From contig CAWFKS010000018.1 in NCBI GenBank assembly GCA_963816435.1, positions 1-64,000 on the forward strand: 64,000 nucleotides of DNA. The letters are read 5' to 3'. Made by a program: the position numbers and the translations under genes. The notes beneath the pieces were generated by a model. That model was given only the letters and a program-made list of their open reading frames with translations, was not told the origin of the DNA and made no database searches. Shown here piece by piece: positions 20,249 through 29,028 of this stretch. The stretch's first letter is position 1; each line of letters begins with the position of its first letter. The DNA comes from CAWFKS01 sp963816435 (GTDB lineage: Bacteria > Pseudomonadota > Alphaproteobacteria > Rhizobiales > Rhizobiaceae).

Positions 20249-21634
20249 CTATTTGACGCCGGCGTCGGAGCGGTAGCTGGTTCGTGCGTTCTCCACCAGC
20301 GGCGCGGGCTGCACGGTGGCGCGGATCTTGACCTGCACGTGGTCCTCGACCTGCAGCTTGGAAGACGGCTTGTCCTCGCCCCACACCAGCGTCACCTCGG
20401 TTCCCGGCTCGGCGAATTCCGGTTCGATGACGCCGAGCGAAAGCATGGCGCGTTCGTTTGCCGAATAGCCGGTCCATGTCGACACGCCCACGGTGCGGCC
20501 GTTCGCCTCGATGCGGTCGAAGTGGAACGTGTCGTAGAGCGCCATCGGCAGGTTGATGAACTTGGCGCCCGGCCCGGGGTGGAAAATCGAACCGTAGGCC
20601 GCGGCCGTATCGTCGCCGTTCCACACGAAGGTGACCTTGCGACGCGTGTCCGAGCGCCCCTCGGCGATCCGTTTCTCCAGCGCCTCGCGTCCGACGAAGT
20701 CGTGGTCGAAGCCGATGATGCGGCCGTAGTCCAGCTCGAACGGCGTGAAGTAGTAGTCCTCGATATTGTCCGAGTGGAAACTGCCGCCGAGCGGCGAGAT
20801 GGTCTCGTAGGCGTTGGATTTCAGCCAACGCCGGTAATCCGCGAGACGCTCGTCCGTGTAGATCGCCGGCAGCGGCCGCGGCAGCCAGCCCGACTCCAGC
20901 GCGTTGGTGTGATAGGCGCGCCCGCCGACCTGCACCAGGCCGTGCTTGCGGCCGGATTCCAGAAGCGCCGAATGGACGGCGTCGTTGTCCTCCCACGGCC
21001 CCCAGATTTCGAAGCCGGGCTGGCCCGCCATGCCGTGACGCAGCGCCCGGACATCCTTGCCGGCGATCTTGAAGTGCGTCATGTGGAAGAACCGCAGCTT
21101 CGGCGCTTCGTGGCCGATCGCGTCTCCGATCACTTCCATCGCGCCGGGACCCTGGATCTGGTAGCGGTAGAGGACGGGATCGCCCTTGCGCACCAGCGAG
21201 TTGTCGTCGCGCCATACCTTCACGTCATAGCCGCCGGTCTCGGCATGGAAGTGCAGCCAGTTGATCGACGGCGGAATGCCGACGGCGTGGTATTCGTCGT
21301 CGTCGAGGTGAAACAGGATGTTGTCGCCGATGATGTACCCGTCATGGTTGACCGCGACGAACTGCTTGGCCATGTCGACGGGAAAGTTGGCGACGCTGTT
21401 GACCGCGAGGTCGCTGATCAGCCTCAGCGCGTCCGGCCCCTTGATGTTCAGGTCGACCATGTGGTGCGACTGGTCGTAGAGCACCGCGGTGCGGCGCCAG
21501 GCCAGCTGCTCGTCGCGCCAGTTGGTGAACTCCTGCACCAGGCGCGGCACCACGGATGGCGGCGTCTGCGATTCCCAAAGCAGCTTGACCGGGCTGCCGG
21601 CTTCGGCGATCGCCTCTTCGAGATTGCTTGCCAT
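20249..21634 (-). CDS. Tetrahydrofolate-dependent O-demethylase, LigM/DesA-like (GcvT family)
   Basis: A 461-residue aminomethyltransferase-fold protein. Its layout and many segments follow LigM/DesA, the enzymes that move the methyl group of vanillate, syringate or 3-O-methylgallate to tetrahydrofolate. Shared-looking segments include NWRDEQLAWRRTAVLYDQSH, FQIQGP-type YRYQIQGPGAMEVIG, LRHGMAGQPGFEIWGPWE, LESGWLPRPLPAIYT and the C-terminal GEDKPSSKLQVEDHVQVK. Length also matches (about 470). The start follows GGGAGGATCAAGACA. It is divergent from a LysR gene with an operator-like palindrome between them. A broader role as an O- or N-demethylase for another methylated compound is possible. Confidence 0.8.
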   Translation of the reverse strand: MASNLEEAIAEAGSPVKLLWESQTPPSVVPRLVQEFTNWRDEQLAWRRTAVLYDQSHHMVDLNIKGPDALRLISDLAVNSVANFPVDMAKQFVAVNHDGYIIGDNILFHLDDDEYHAVGIPPSINWLHFHAETGGYDVKVWRDDNSLVRKGDPVLYRYQIQGPGAMEVIGDAIGHEAPKLRFFHMTHFKIAGKDVRALRHGMAGQPGFEIWGPWEDNDAVHSALLESGRKHGLVQVGGRAYHTNALESGWLPRPLPAIYTDERLADYRRWLKSNAYETISPLGGSFHSDNIEDYYFTPFELDYGRIIGFDHDFVGREALEKRIAEGRSDTRRKVTFVWNGDDTAAAYGSIFHPGPGAKFINLPMALYDTFHFDRIEANGRTVGVSTWTGYSANERAMLSLGVIEPEFAEPGTEVTLVWGEDKPSSKLQVEDHVQVKIRATVQPAPLVENARTSYRSDAGVK

Positions 21635-21729
21635 TGTCTTGATCCTCCCAATCGGAAACGTGGCCCAGAAGGGCGGCCGAATGTCCGCCCGTGTGAGTCT
21701 CATGTAAAATTTGTTTTCGATGCGTAGTT

Positions 21730-21746
21730 CCCAAGCTATGCTTGGG
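21730..21746. promoter_or_regulatory. LysR operator-like palindrome
   Basis: CCCAAGC-TAT-GCTTGGG is a perfect 7-base inverted repeat with a 3-base centre. It lies between the O-demethylase and LysR genes and touches the LysR start region, as expected for an autoregulatory LysR recognition site. Confidence 0.65.
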
Positions 21747-21747
21747 T

Positions 21748-22653
21748 GTGACCTTCGTTCCGTTCACGCTCAGGCAGCTCGAATATTTCCACGCCATCGC
21801 GGCGGAGGGGACCCTGGCGGCTGCCGCGGAACGTTGCCACGTAAGCGCCACGGCGCTGGCGCTGGCGCTTGACGAACTGGAACACCACCTCGCCCAGCAG
21901 CTGTTCGTCCGCCGCAAGGGACGTGGAATGACGCTGACGGCGGCGGGGACGCGACTGCTCAACCATGCGCGCGGGGTTCTCGCGACGGCGGAAGCGCTCG
22001 CCGACGAAGCCTCCGAAGCGGCAAGCAGCCTGACCGGGCGCTTTTCGATCGGTTGCTTTTCCACCCTTGCGCCCTTCTTCCTTCCCGGCCTCATGGAGGA
22101 CTTCCAGCGCCGGCACCCCGGCCTGATCCTGGACGTCGTCGAGGCCGCCGCCCGCGAGATCGGTGAGCGTCTGCTCCAGGGCCAGCTCGACGTTGCCCTG
22201 CTCTACAGCGTCGACGTATCGCCTCAACTCGCCTTCGAGGCGGTGCATGAATATCGACCGCACGCACTGGTGGCCGCCGACCACCGGCTTGCCGGACGCG
22301 GCAGCATCAGGCTTGCCGATCTGGCCGCCGAGCCGCTGATCCTGCTCGACATGCACCCGGCCCGCAAGAATACCGAGCAGATCTACTCGCTGCTCGGCCT
22401 CGAACCGGTCATTGGTCATGTCACGACGAATTTCGAACTGGCGCGCTGCCTCGTCGGTCGCGGACTGGGCTATTCGGTGCTGTTCCAGCGGCCCGCCCCT
22501 GCGACGACCTATGACGGCCACGCGGTGTCGATCCTCGAGATAGAGGAACCACTGCCCGCAACCGTCGTCGGTCTCGCCCGGCCGGTCGGCGCGTCACGGA
22601 CGGCCCGCTACACGGCGCTGAGGAGCTATTTCCGTTCGCTCACGAAAAGCTAG
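21748..22653 (+). CDS. LysR family transcriptional regulator
   Basis: A regulator of about 301 residues. The N-terminal helix-turn-helix is FTLRQLEYFHAIAAEGTLAAAAERC followed by ALALALDELEHHL, and the effector-binding domain follows from about residue 90 (FSIGCFSTLAPFFLPGLM). The start is uncertain. A GTG at 21748 is used here; a TTG at 21742 is in frame. Neither has a clear ribosome binding site, and the start overlaps the palindrome at 21730-21746. It is divergent from the O-demethylase gene, so activation of that gene by an aromatic inducer is the natural guess. Confidence 0.85.
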   Translation: MTFVPFTLRQLEYFHAIAAEGTLAAAAERCHVSATALALALDELEHHLAQQLFVRRKGRGMTLTAAGTRLLNHARGVLATAEALADEASEAASSLTGRFSIGCFSTLAPFFLPGLMEDFQRRHPGLILDVVEAAAREIGERLLQGQLDVALLYSVDVSPQLAFEAVHEYRPHALVAADHRLAGRGSIRLADLAAEPLILLDMHPARKNTEQIYSLLGLEPVIGHVTTNFELARCLVGRGLGYSVLFQRPAPATTYDGHAVSILEIEEPLPATVVGLARPVGASRTARYTALRSYFRSLTKS

Positions 22654-22735
22654 GCGAGTGACGCCCGTCAGGTCGTCGCTGCCGAGCGGGCGAACCTCCG
22701 GCAGGACGACCGTAGCCGCTGCGGATGTCGCCGTC

Positions 22736-22754
22736 TAATCTCTTTGGACGAGGC
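22736..22754 (+). promoter_or_regulatory. TAGTC/GGACGATGCC box 1 (variant)
   Basis: TAATC-TCTTT-GGACGAGGC lies 66 bases upstream of the flavoprotein start at 22821. It shares the TCTTTGGACG core exactly with the boxes at 24981 and 62847. Confidence 0.6.
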
Positions 22755-22820
22755 GGAACAAACCGCAATGCCGGAACAAGGCAGATCGCGCCCGAGAGCC
22801 GGCGCGCGGGAGGACTTCGC

Positions 22821-24200
22821 GTGGCAGGAACGGCAGATCAGAGCCAGGCCGACGTCATCGTCGTCGGCTCCGGCGCCGCAGGACTGATGTCGGCGGTCGA
22901 GGCAGCCGAGGCCGGCGCATCGGTGACCGTGCTCGAATCGGAAAACACCACCGGCGGCAGCACGCGGCTTTCTGGCGCCTACGTGGCACTTTGCGAAACC
23001 GACCTGCAGCCCGGCACCCGCGCGGAGCTTCTGGAAGACCTGCTGGAATCCCATCACGGCGACTGCCGCGAGGATCTGTCACGCCTTTATGTCGAGGAAG
23101 CCCCCGAGACGTTCAGGCGTCTTGCCCATCACGGCATCGAGTTCGTGCGGACCTTCCAGTTCGCGCACATGACCAAACCATGGGCGCACGAGCTGTCAGG
23201 CGAGAAGATGGGCGGCGGCGCGGAAATCGTCACCATGCTCGAAGCGGCCGCGCGCCGCCTCGGCGTGCGGATCCAGACGGGGGCGAAAGTGGCGCGTCTG
23301 CTGGTCGAGAACGGCCGTGTCGCCGGCGTCGTCGTGGAATCCGCCGGCGAACGCCGCGAACTACGCGCCCGGCGTGGCGTCGTGCTCGCCACTGGCGGCT
23401 TCACCCGCAGCCGCGAACTGATACGCACTTTCGGACGTCCCGGCACGGAGCGCATGCTGCCGCTGACCGGCGAGGGTTCGCGCGGCGACGGCATCCTGCT
23501 CGGCATGTCCGCCGGCGCGGGGCTCTCCTACATGGCGGCCGGCGTCGCTCCGACCTCCCCCACCGACCCCGACACCGGCAAGGGCGTGATGGTGCTCTAT
23601 GCCGGTGCCGTCGCGCTCAACAAGGCAGGCAAGCGGTTCTGCCGGGAATCCGACCTCTATATCGACACCTGCTGGGCAGCCCTCGACCAGCCGGAAGGCG
23701 CCTTCGTGCAGATCTACGACAGCGCCATGCGGGAGGCCTACGCCGACACGATGATGGGCAAGGTGCTCACGGGATTTCGCGAGATCGAGGCAGGCTCGAT
23801 CGAGGAGCTTCTCGGCAAGGTCGATGCCGAAATGGGCATCGACCGCAAGGAAGCCCTTGCGACGCTGCAGAGCTACAACGCGGCGGTTCGGGACGGCCGT
23901 GCCGACGAATTCGGCCGCACAAACCTCGTCGGCACGTCCGGTGCGATGGCAGAGGTTTCGAAAGCGCCGTTCTACGCGGCGATCTGCCGGGCCGGCACGA
24001 CCCATTTCAACGGCGGCCTCGCCGTCGATACCGACATGGCGGTGCTCGACGTGTTCGGCGAACCGATCCCCGGCCTGTTCGCGGCTGGCGAGACCACCGG
24101 CGGCTTCCACGGCATCGGCTACATGTCGGGCACCTTCGTCGGCATGGCGCTGATCTTCGGCCGCGTCGCAGGTCGCAACGCCGCAGCTGCGGGAAACTGA
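22821..24200 (+). CDS. FAD-dependent oxidoreductase, fumarate reductase / 3-ketosteroid dehydrogenase family
   Basis: A 459-residue flavoprotein of the FAD_binding_2 family. The dinucleotide fold VIVVGSGAAGLMSAVEAAEAG is near the N-terminus, and GVVLATGGFTRS and the C-terminal GLFAAGETTGGFHGIGYMSG complete the FAD site. Relatives include fumarate reductase, 3-ketosteroid delta1-dehydrogenase and acyl-CoA-linked enone reductases. In this steroid-like cluster a ring dehydrogenation or enoyl reduction is plausible. The GTG start at 22821 is set by GGGAGGACTTCGC. An upstream ATG at 22725 is in frame but precedes the regulatory box. It begins an operon with the SDR that follows four bases later. 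Confidence 0.8.
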   Translation: MAGTADQSQADVIVVGSGAAGLMSAVEAAEAGASVTVLESENTTGGSTRLSGAYVALCETDLQPGTRAELLEDLLESHHGDCREDLSRLYVEEAPETFRRLAHHGIEFVRTFQFAHMTKPWAHELSGEKMGGGAEIVTMLEAAARRLGVRIQTGAKVARLLVENGRVAGVVVESAGERRELRARRGVVLATGGFTRSRELIRTFGRPGTERMLPLTGEGSRGDGILLGMSAGAGLSYMAAGVAPTSPTDPDTGKGVMVLYAGAVALNKAGKRFCRESDLYIDTCWAALDQPEGAFVQIYDSAMREAYADTMMGKVLTGFREIEAGSIEELLGKVDAEMGIDRKEALATLQSYNAAVRDGRADEFGRTNLVGTSGAMAEVSKAPFYAAICRAGTTHFNGGLAVDTDMAVLDVFGEPIPGLFAAGETTGGFHGIGYMSGTFVGMALIFGRVAGRNAAAAGN

Positions 24201-24204
24201 ACGG

Positions 24205-24957
24205 ATGGGTCGGCTACAGGACAAGACAGCCTTCATCACCGGCGCGGCCTCCGGCATCGGCCGCGCCGCCGCCACGATGTTCGCCGCAGAAGGCGCCCGG
24301 GTCGTCGCGATGGACATCGTGGAGAAAGCAGGCGATGCGCTCAGGACCGAGATCGAATCCGCCGGCGGCGAGGCCGTGTTCGTGCGAACCGACGTGACCG
24401 ACGAAGAGAGCGTCAATGCCGCCATCGCTGCGGGTTGCGAGGCCTTCGGCGGTTGCGACGTACTGTTCAACTGCGCAGGCGGCTCTTCCGGCGGCGACGG
24501 CAGCCTGGTCGACGCCTCCGTCGACGAACTCTGGCGCGTTCTGCGGCTCGATCTTCTGGGCACGATCCTCGCGTGCCGTGCCGCCATCCCGAGAATGCGG
24601 GAACGCGGCGGCGCCATCGTCAACATGTCGTCCGTGGTCAGCCTGATCGGGGTGCCCGGGCTGGACTTCTATACCGCGGCCAAGGGCGGCATCTCGGCGC
24701 TGACGCGGGCGCTCGCCGTCGAGCATGCGGACAACAACATCCGCGTCAACGCGATCGCGCCGGGCATCACCATGACGGAACGGGTGAGGAAGCTTTCGGG
24801 CGGCGACGTCGCCAATTTCCCGCTCGCCCGCAAGCAGATCCTGGGCCCCTCGCAACCGTCCGAGATCGCCGCGGCCGCGCTCTATCTTGCTTCCGACGAG
24901 GCGGCGCGGATCACCGGCGTCGTCCTGCCGGTCGACGGCGGCTCCGCCGCGTGGTGA
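24205..24957 (+). CDS. Short-chain dehydrogenase/reductase (SDR)
   Basis: A 250-residue classical SDR. The NAD(P) loop is TGAASGIGRAA near residue 12, the NCAGGSS motif follows, and the catalytic pair is YTAAKGG with the serine in VNMSSVVS. The C-terminus GVVLPVDGGSAAW is typical. It oxidises or reduces a hydroxyl on a ring or acyl-CoA. It starts four bases after the flavoprotein stop, so the two form one unit, and it is a close sister of the next SDR at 25153 (same MGRL N-terminus). Confidence 0.83.
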   Translation: MGRLQDKTAFITGAASGIGRAAATMFAAEGARVVAMDIVEKAGDALRTEIESAGGEAVFVRTDVTDEESVNAAIAAGCEAFGGCDVLFNCAGGSSGGDGSLVDASVDELWRVLRLDLLGTILACRAAIPRMRERGGAIVNMSSVVSLIGVPGLDFYTAAKGGISALTRALAVEHADNNIRVNAIAPGITMTERVRKLSGGDVANFPLARKQILGPSQPSEIAAAALYLASDEAARITGVVLPVDGGSAAW

Positions 24958-24980
24958 GAGGTTCGTCCGCCGGTTACGCC

Positions 24981-24996
24981 TAGTCTCTTTGGACGT
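24981..24996 (+). promoter_or_regulatory. TAGTC/GGACGATGCC box 2
   Basis: TAGTC-TCTTT-GGACG lies 157 bases upstream of the SDR at 25153. Its first 14 bases are identical to the box at 62847. Confidence 0.62.
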
Positions 24997-25152
24997 TTGG
25001 CGACTATGGTATCGGGTGGAAAACACGACAAATTCTCCTCCTGCCGACGCGGGCGATCGCCGCGCCGAAGCTTTCAAAAAAGTTCTCAAAAGCAAGAAGA
25101 TGGACCGCAAATTGGATTTGGCACGGCAGCATCGCAATCCGGGAGACGCCTG

Positions 25153-25908
25153 ATGGGGCGGCTTGACAGCAAGGTCGCCTTCATCACCGGCGCGTCCGGC
25201 GGCATCGGCGAGGTCACGGCGCGCCGCTTCGCCGAAGAAGGCGCCAAGGTCGTGCTCGCCGCGCGCAGCCGCGACAAGGGCGAGAAGATCGCGGCCGAGA
25301 TCGTTGCCGCCGGCGGCGCGGCGGCATTCGTGGAAACCGACGTGACGGAGCCGGACAGCGTGGAAGCCGCGTTCGGCGAGACGGAGAAGCGCTTCGGCCG
25401 GCTGGACATCCTGTTCAACAATGCCGGCGGCTCCAGTCCCGCCGACGGGCCGTTGACCGACACGCCGCTGGAGGAATTCTGGCGCTGCATCAAGCTCGAC
25501 CTGTTCGGCACATGGCTGTGCAGTCGTTCCGCCATTCCGCTGATGCGCAAGTCCGGAGGCGGCTCGATCATCAACTCCGCCTCGATCATGGGCGCGATGG
25601 GCGTTCCCAACCGCGACGCCTACACCGCCGCCAAGGGCGGCATCATCGCGCTGACGCGCTCGATGGCGGTCGAATTCGCGAAAGACAACATCCGCACCAA
25701 CGTCGTCATCCCCGGCGCCGTGATGACACCGCGCGTCGCCGCCTTCTTCGAGCGCGAGCCGCACCTGAAGAAGCAGGAGGAGGCATATCTGCTGGGCTTC
25801 GCCGACCCGATCGACGTGGCCAATGCCGCGCTGTTCCTGGCGTCGGACAAATCGCGCAAGACCACCGGCCAGCAACTGCCGGTCGACAGCGGCATCCTGA
25901 TTTCGTGA
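25153..25908 (+). CDS. Short-chain dehydrogenase/reductase (SDR)
   Basis: A 251-residue classical SDR with TGASGGIGEVTARRF, NNAGGSSPADGP, the YTAAKGG catalytic pair and the C-terminal GQQLPVDSG. The start at 25153 (MGRLDSK) follows a GGGAGACGCCTG stretch. The frame is open further upstream, to an ATG at 24997, but that would include low-GC3 leader sequence. It is followed seven bases later by the acyl-CoA ligase. The ring position it acts on cannot be told from sequence. Confidence 0.83.
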   Translation: MGRLDSKVAFITGASGGIGEVTARRFAEEGAKVVLAARSRDKGEKIAAEIVAAGGAAAFVETDVTEPDSVEAAFGETEKRFGRLDILFNNAGGSSPADGPLTDTPLEEFWRCIKLDLFGTWLCSRSAIPLMRKSGGGSIINSASIMGAMGVPNRDAYTAAKGGIIALTRSMAVEFAKDNIRTNVVIPGAVMTPRVAAFFEREPHLKKQEEAYLLGFADPIDVANAALFLASDKSRKTTGQQLPVDSGILIS

Positions 25909-25915
25909 GGCGACA

Positions 25916-27457
25916 ATGGAGGTCCTGAGCAGCGTTCTCGCCCGCAACGTGCGGCTGATCCCGGATCGCGACTTCATCGTCACCGACGACGAAACACTGA
26001 CATACCGCGCATTCTCGGAGCGCGCCGCGCAGCTCGCCAACGTGCTTGCCGCACAAGGCGTCGCGAAAGGCGACCGCGTCGGGCTCTATCTGCCGTCGAC
26101 CCCGCTGATGGCGCTGGCCTTCTGGGCCTGCCAGCGCCTCGGCGCGGTGCCGGCGCCGCTGAGCGCCATGTTCCGGCACGACGAGCTGCGCAAGGTCATC
26201 GAGCGCACAGGCATCACCGCGCTCGTCACCGACGCCACGACCTACCCCTATTTCAGCCAGATCATCGGCGAGTTCGCCGGGCTGAAGGCCTGTCTGGCAA
26301 GCGGCGGCCCGCAGGAAGGCGCACTCGATCTCGACGCTCTGGTGAAGCACGCCTCGCCGGAGTTCGAGGACGCCGCGTGCAGCTATGACGAGATCGCCTC
26401 GCTGTTCTTCACGTCGGGCACGACGGGGACGCCGAAGGGTATCGCCCAGACCCATTTCAGCACGTGCTCGACGCTGCGCGACATGATGGTCTCGCACCGC
26501 AGCCGCTTCGGCCGCGAGGTCTATCTGAACGCGGTGCCGCTGTTCACCAATTTCGGCCTGACCGTCACGCTGAACCTGTGCGTCTACACCGGCGGGACGA
26601 TCGTGCTTCACGAACGTTGGGACACCGAGAAGGTGATGGCCGACATCAAGCGCCATAGCGCGACCTATTTCGGCGGCACACCGACCATGTACGTCTACAT
26701 GGTCAACGATCACGACCCGGCGCGCCACGACCTTTCGACCCTGCGCATCTGCACCACCGGTGGCTCGCCCGTGCCGCGCCCCGTCATGGAGAAGTTCGAG
26801 GAGATTTCGGGCGTCCGCGTCACGCAGGTCTACGGCGCCACCGAAACCTGCGGACAGAACGTGATGGAGCCGACCGCCGGTGTCCGCAAGCCGGGCGCGG
26901 CCGGCCTGCCGGTCGGATCGTCGGTGATCCACATCGTCGACGACGATGGCAATCGCTTGCCGACCGGCGAGATCGGCGAGGTCGTCATCGGCGGCGACTG
27001 CGTGGCCAAGGGCTACTACGGCGACGAGGAAGCCACCGCCGCCAACTTCACCGAGCTCGGCTGGAAATCCGGCGACCTGGGCTTCGTCGACGAGGATGGT
27101 TTCCTGTTCATCGTCGACCGCAAGAAGGACGTGATCATCACCGGCGGACACAACATCTATCCGCTGGAGGTGGAAAGCGTGCTCTACCGCCATCCATCGG
27201 TGGCGATGTGCGCCGTGGTCGGCGCGCCGGACGAGCAGAAGGGCGAGATTCCCGTTGCCGTCATCGTGCTTGCGCAGGGCGCCAGCGAAACCGCGGAAAC
27301 CATCCGCCAGTACTGCCGCGAGCATCTGGCTGCCTACAAGGCGCCGCGCCGCGTCGAATTCATCGACGAGATGCCGGTGGAGTCGGCCAAGATCCGCAAG
27401 CGCGACCTGGTCGATGCGCTGAAGGCCGGCAGCCTCGACAGGTTCAGGAAACGCTGA
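25916..27457 (+). CDS. AMP-forming acyl-CoA synthetase, FadD3-role candidate
   Basis: A 513-residue adenylate-forming ligase with LFFTSGTTGTPKGIAQTH, the adenine motif QVYGATETCGQN, the hinge KSGDLGFVDEDGFLFIVDRKKD and a C-terminal lysine region ESAKIRKRDL. It activates an organic acid to its CoA ester. In the actinobacterial HIP pathway this first step is done by FadD3. This is the only complete, undamaged ligase in the right half, so it is the best candidate here, although the similarity I can judge by eye is at family level only. It belongs to the operon begun by the SDR at 25153. Confidence 0.82.
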   Translation: MEVLSSVLARNVRLIPDRDFIVTDDETLTYRAFSERAAQLANVLAAQGVAKGDRVGLYLPSTPLMALAFWACQRLGAVPAPLSAMFRHDELRKVIERTGITALVTDATTYPYFSQIIGEFAGLKACLASGGPQEGALDLDALVKHASPEFEDAACSYDEIASLFFTSGTTGTPKGIAQTHFSTCSTLRDMMVSHRSRFGREVYLNAVPLFTNFGLTVTLNLCVYTGGTIVLHERWDTEKVMADIKRHSATYFGGTPTMYVYMVNDHDPARHDLSTLRICTTGGSPVPRPVMEKFEEISGVRVTQVYGATETCGQNVMEPTAGVRKPGAAGLPVGSSVIHIVDDDGNRLPTGEIGEVVIGGDCVAKGYYGDEEATAANFTELGWKSGDLGFVDEDGFLFIVDRKKDVIITGGHNIYPLEVESVLYRHPSVAMCAVVGAPDEQKGEIPVAVIVLAQGASETAETIRQYCREHLAAYKAPRRVEFIDEMPVESAKIRKRDLVDALKAGSLDRFRKR

Positions 27458-27475
27458 TCCGGATCAGGGCGAAGG

Positions 27476-28276
27476 CTAACCCTCGCCGGTCCTGATCTTC
27501 ACCACGTCGCCGGCCGCGCCGTAGACGCTCCAGCCGCCATCGACGGGCAGCACGACGCCGGTGATGTAGGAGGCCCAGTCAGAAAGCAGGAAGGCAGCGG
27601 CCTGCGCCATTTCCTCCGGCAGCCCCATGCGCAGCAGCGGCGTGCGACGCTCGATCAGGGTCGGGTCGAAGATCCTGCGGTCCAGGAGATCACGCACCAT
27701 CGGGGTCTTCGTGTAGGCCGGCGCGATGGCGTTGACGCGGATGCCGGCAGGTCCCCATTCGCAGGCGAGCGTCTCGGTAAGATGGCCGATCCCTGCCTTG
27801 GCTGCGCCATAGGCCGAGCGGCCGGGAAACGCTCCGAGCCCAACGATCGAGGAGACGTTGACGACGGCTCCCCTGCCCGCTTCCAGCATCAGCCGGCCGG
27901 TCGCGCGGCACATCAGGTAGGTGCCCCACAGATTCACGTCGAGCACCCTGCGCCAGCGGTCGGGTTCCTGCTGATGAACCGGCACGAGGTCGTCGCCGAT
28001 GCCGGCGGAATTGAACAGCAGGTCGACGCCGCCCATCGCCGCGGCCGCTTCTGCAACCATACGCTCGGCATCGTCCTTGTCGGCAACGTCGCCGGCCGTC
28101 ACGGCAGCGGCGCCGGTGCGTTCGCGGGCCGGCTCCAGCGCGTCCACATTGAGGTCGGCCAGCACGACATCCGCGCCGAGTTCGACGAGCAGCTTCGACG
28201 TGGCCTCGCCGATGCCGCTGGCGCCGCCCGTGACCAGCGCCTTGCGGCCGGACAGATCGATCGCCGGAGCATTCAT
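27476..28276 (-). CDS. Short-chain dehydrogenase/reductase (SDR)
   Basis: A 266-residue classical SDR. TGGASGIGEATSKLL is the coenzyme loop, DLLFNSAGIGDD the structural motif, and YGAAKAG the catalytic pair, with the serine in VNVSSIVGLG. The C-terminus GVVLPVDGGWSVYG is typical. It is the last gene of a long minus-strand run that begins with the LIV importer. Its ATG overlaps the stop of the preceding gene (ATGA at 28273-28276). It ends 18 bases from the convergent ligase. Confidence 0.83.
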   Translation of the reverse strand: MNAPAIDLSGRKALVTGGASGIGEATSKLLVELGADVVLADLNVDALEPARERTGAAAVTAGDVADKDDAERMVAEAAAAMGGVDLLFNSAGIGDDLVPVHQQEPDRWRRVLDVNLWGTYLMCRATGRLMLEAGRGAVVNVSSIVGLGAFPGRSAYGAAKAGIGHLTETLACEWGPAGIRVNAIAPAYTKTPMVRDLLDRRIFDPTLIERRTPLLRMGLPEEMAQAAAFLLSDWASYITGVVLPVDGGWSVYGAAGDVVKIRTGEG

Positions 28277-29028
28277 GCGTCGGGGTCGCCGCCGTCGTCG
28301 GCGCCGGGCTTGAAGTGGAAGTCGGGCGCCCACTCGGCCCGCGGCCGTTCGTGAATGCGCCAGTAGGCGTCGGCGACCAGGTCGTGGTCGTATGGCGTGC
28401 CCTTCGCCATCGTGCCATGGATGGCGACGGTGGAAACCTGGACGCCGTGCGGCGTCAGTTCCTTGAACAGCGAGTGGCCGAGGCTCCTCAGGGCGGCCTT
28501 GCCGAGCGCGGTCACGCCCCACTCAATCCACGGCTCGAAGGCGAGCACCCCGCCCGTGAACAGGATGGTGCCGCGACCGCGTTCGATCATCGCGGGCGCC
28601 AGCTCGCGTGCCGCGTAGTGCGCCCCGGCGACATTGGTGCGGAACGAATTCATCAGATAGTCGAAGTCGGCGGGCTCGCCATGGGAGGCCCAGCCCGGCG
28701 CACTCGAATACTGCGCTTCCGAGATGCCGGACGGCGTCACGAAACGTGCCGGCTCGATGATCGCGGCATTGTAGACGAGAACATCGGGATCGCCGTAGAC
28801 CGCGCGCAAGGCGTCGAACACCGGCGCGACCGTCTCCGGCTTGCCGGCATCGGCGACGAAGCCGCGCGTTTCCAGCCCCTCGGCGTCGAGCGTGGACTGG
28901 TATTCGGCGATCGCGCCAGCACGTCGCGCCATGTAGCCGACGGCCATGCCGCCCTGCGCGAAGCGGCGCACCAGCGCCATGCCCAGCCCGGCGCCTGCAC
29001 CGACGACGACGGCCAGCGGCCTGCCCAT
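28273..29028 (-). CDS. Atypical SDR-family protein without the catalytic tyrosine
   Basis: A 251-residue Rossmann-fold protein with an SDR-like coenzyme loop VVGAGAGLGMALVRR and a VLVYNAAIIEP motif. The active site is not standard. Where YxxxK is expected the sequence reads EWGVTALGKAAL, with threonine four residues before the lysine, and the preceding serine region reads ILFTGGVLAFEP. It may act on an unusual substrate, work by another mechanism or bind coenzyme only. It is coupled at both ends: its ATG overlaps the permease stop (TGATG) and its stop overlaps the next SDR start. Confidence 0.75.
   Translation of the reverse strand: MGRPLAVVVGAGAGLGMALVRRFAQGGMAVGYMARRAGAIAEYQSTLDAEGLETRGFVADAGKPETVAPVFDALRAVYGDPDVLVYNAAIIEPARFVTPSGISEAQYSSAPGWASHGEPADFDYLMNSFRTNVAGAHYAARELAPAMIERGRGTILFTGGVLAFEPWIEWGVTALGKAALRSLGHSLFKELTPHGVQVSTVAIHGTMAKGTPYDHDLVADAYWRIHERPRAEWAPDFHFKPGADDGGDPDA

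Noticed and set aside
21705..21720. TAAAATTTGTTTT upstream of the O-demethylase as a seventh MarR site
   Set aside because: It lacks the inverted symmetry of the six accepted sites, and a LysR-type palindrome already explains this promoter.
25016..25153. A 45-codon open frame (GTG start, MENTTNSPPAD) whose stop overlaps the SDR start
   Set aside because: It begins only about 20 bases after the TAGTC box, probably upstream of the transcript start. It has no ribosome binding site, and its third-position GC is far lower than in neighbouring genes.
27454..27467. CTGATCCGGATCAG palindrome between convergent genes
   Set aside because: It overlaps a stop codon, is short, has no T-run and does not recur elsewhere, so there is no basis to call it a site.
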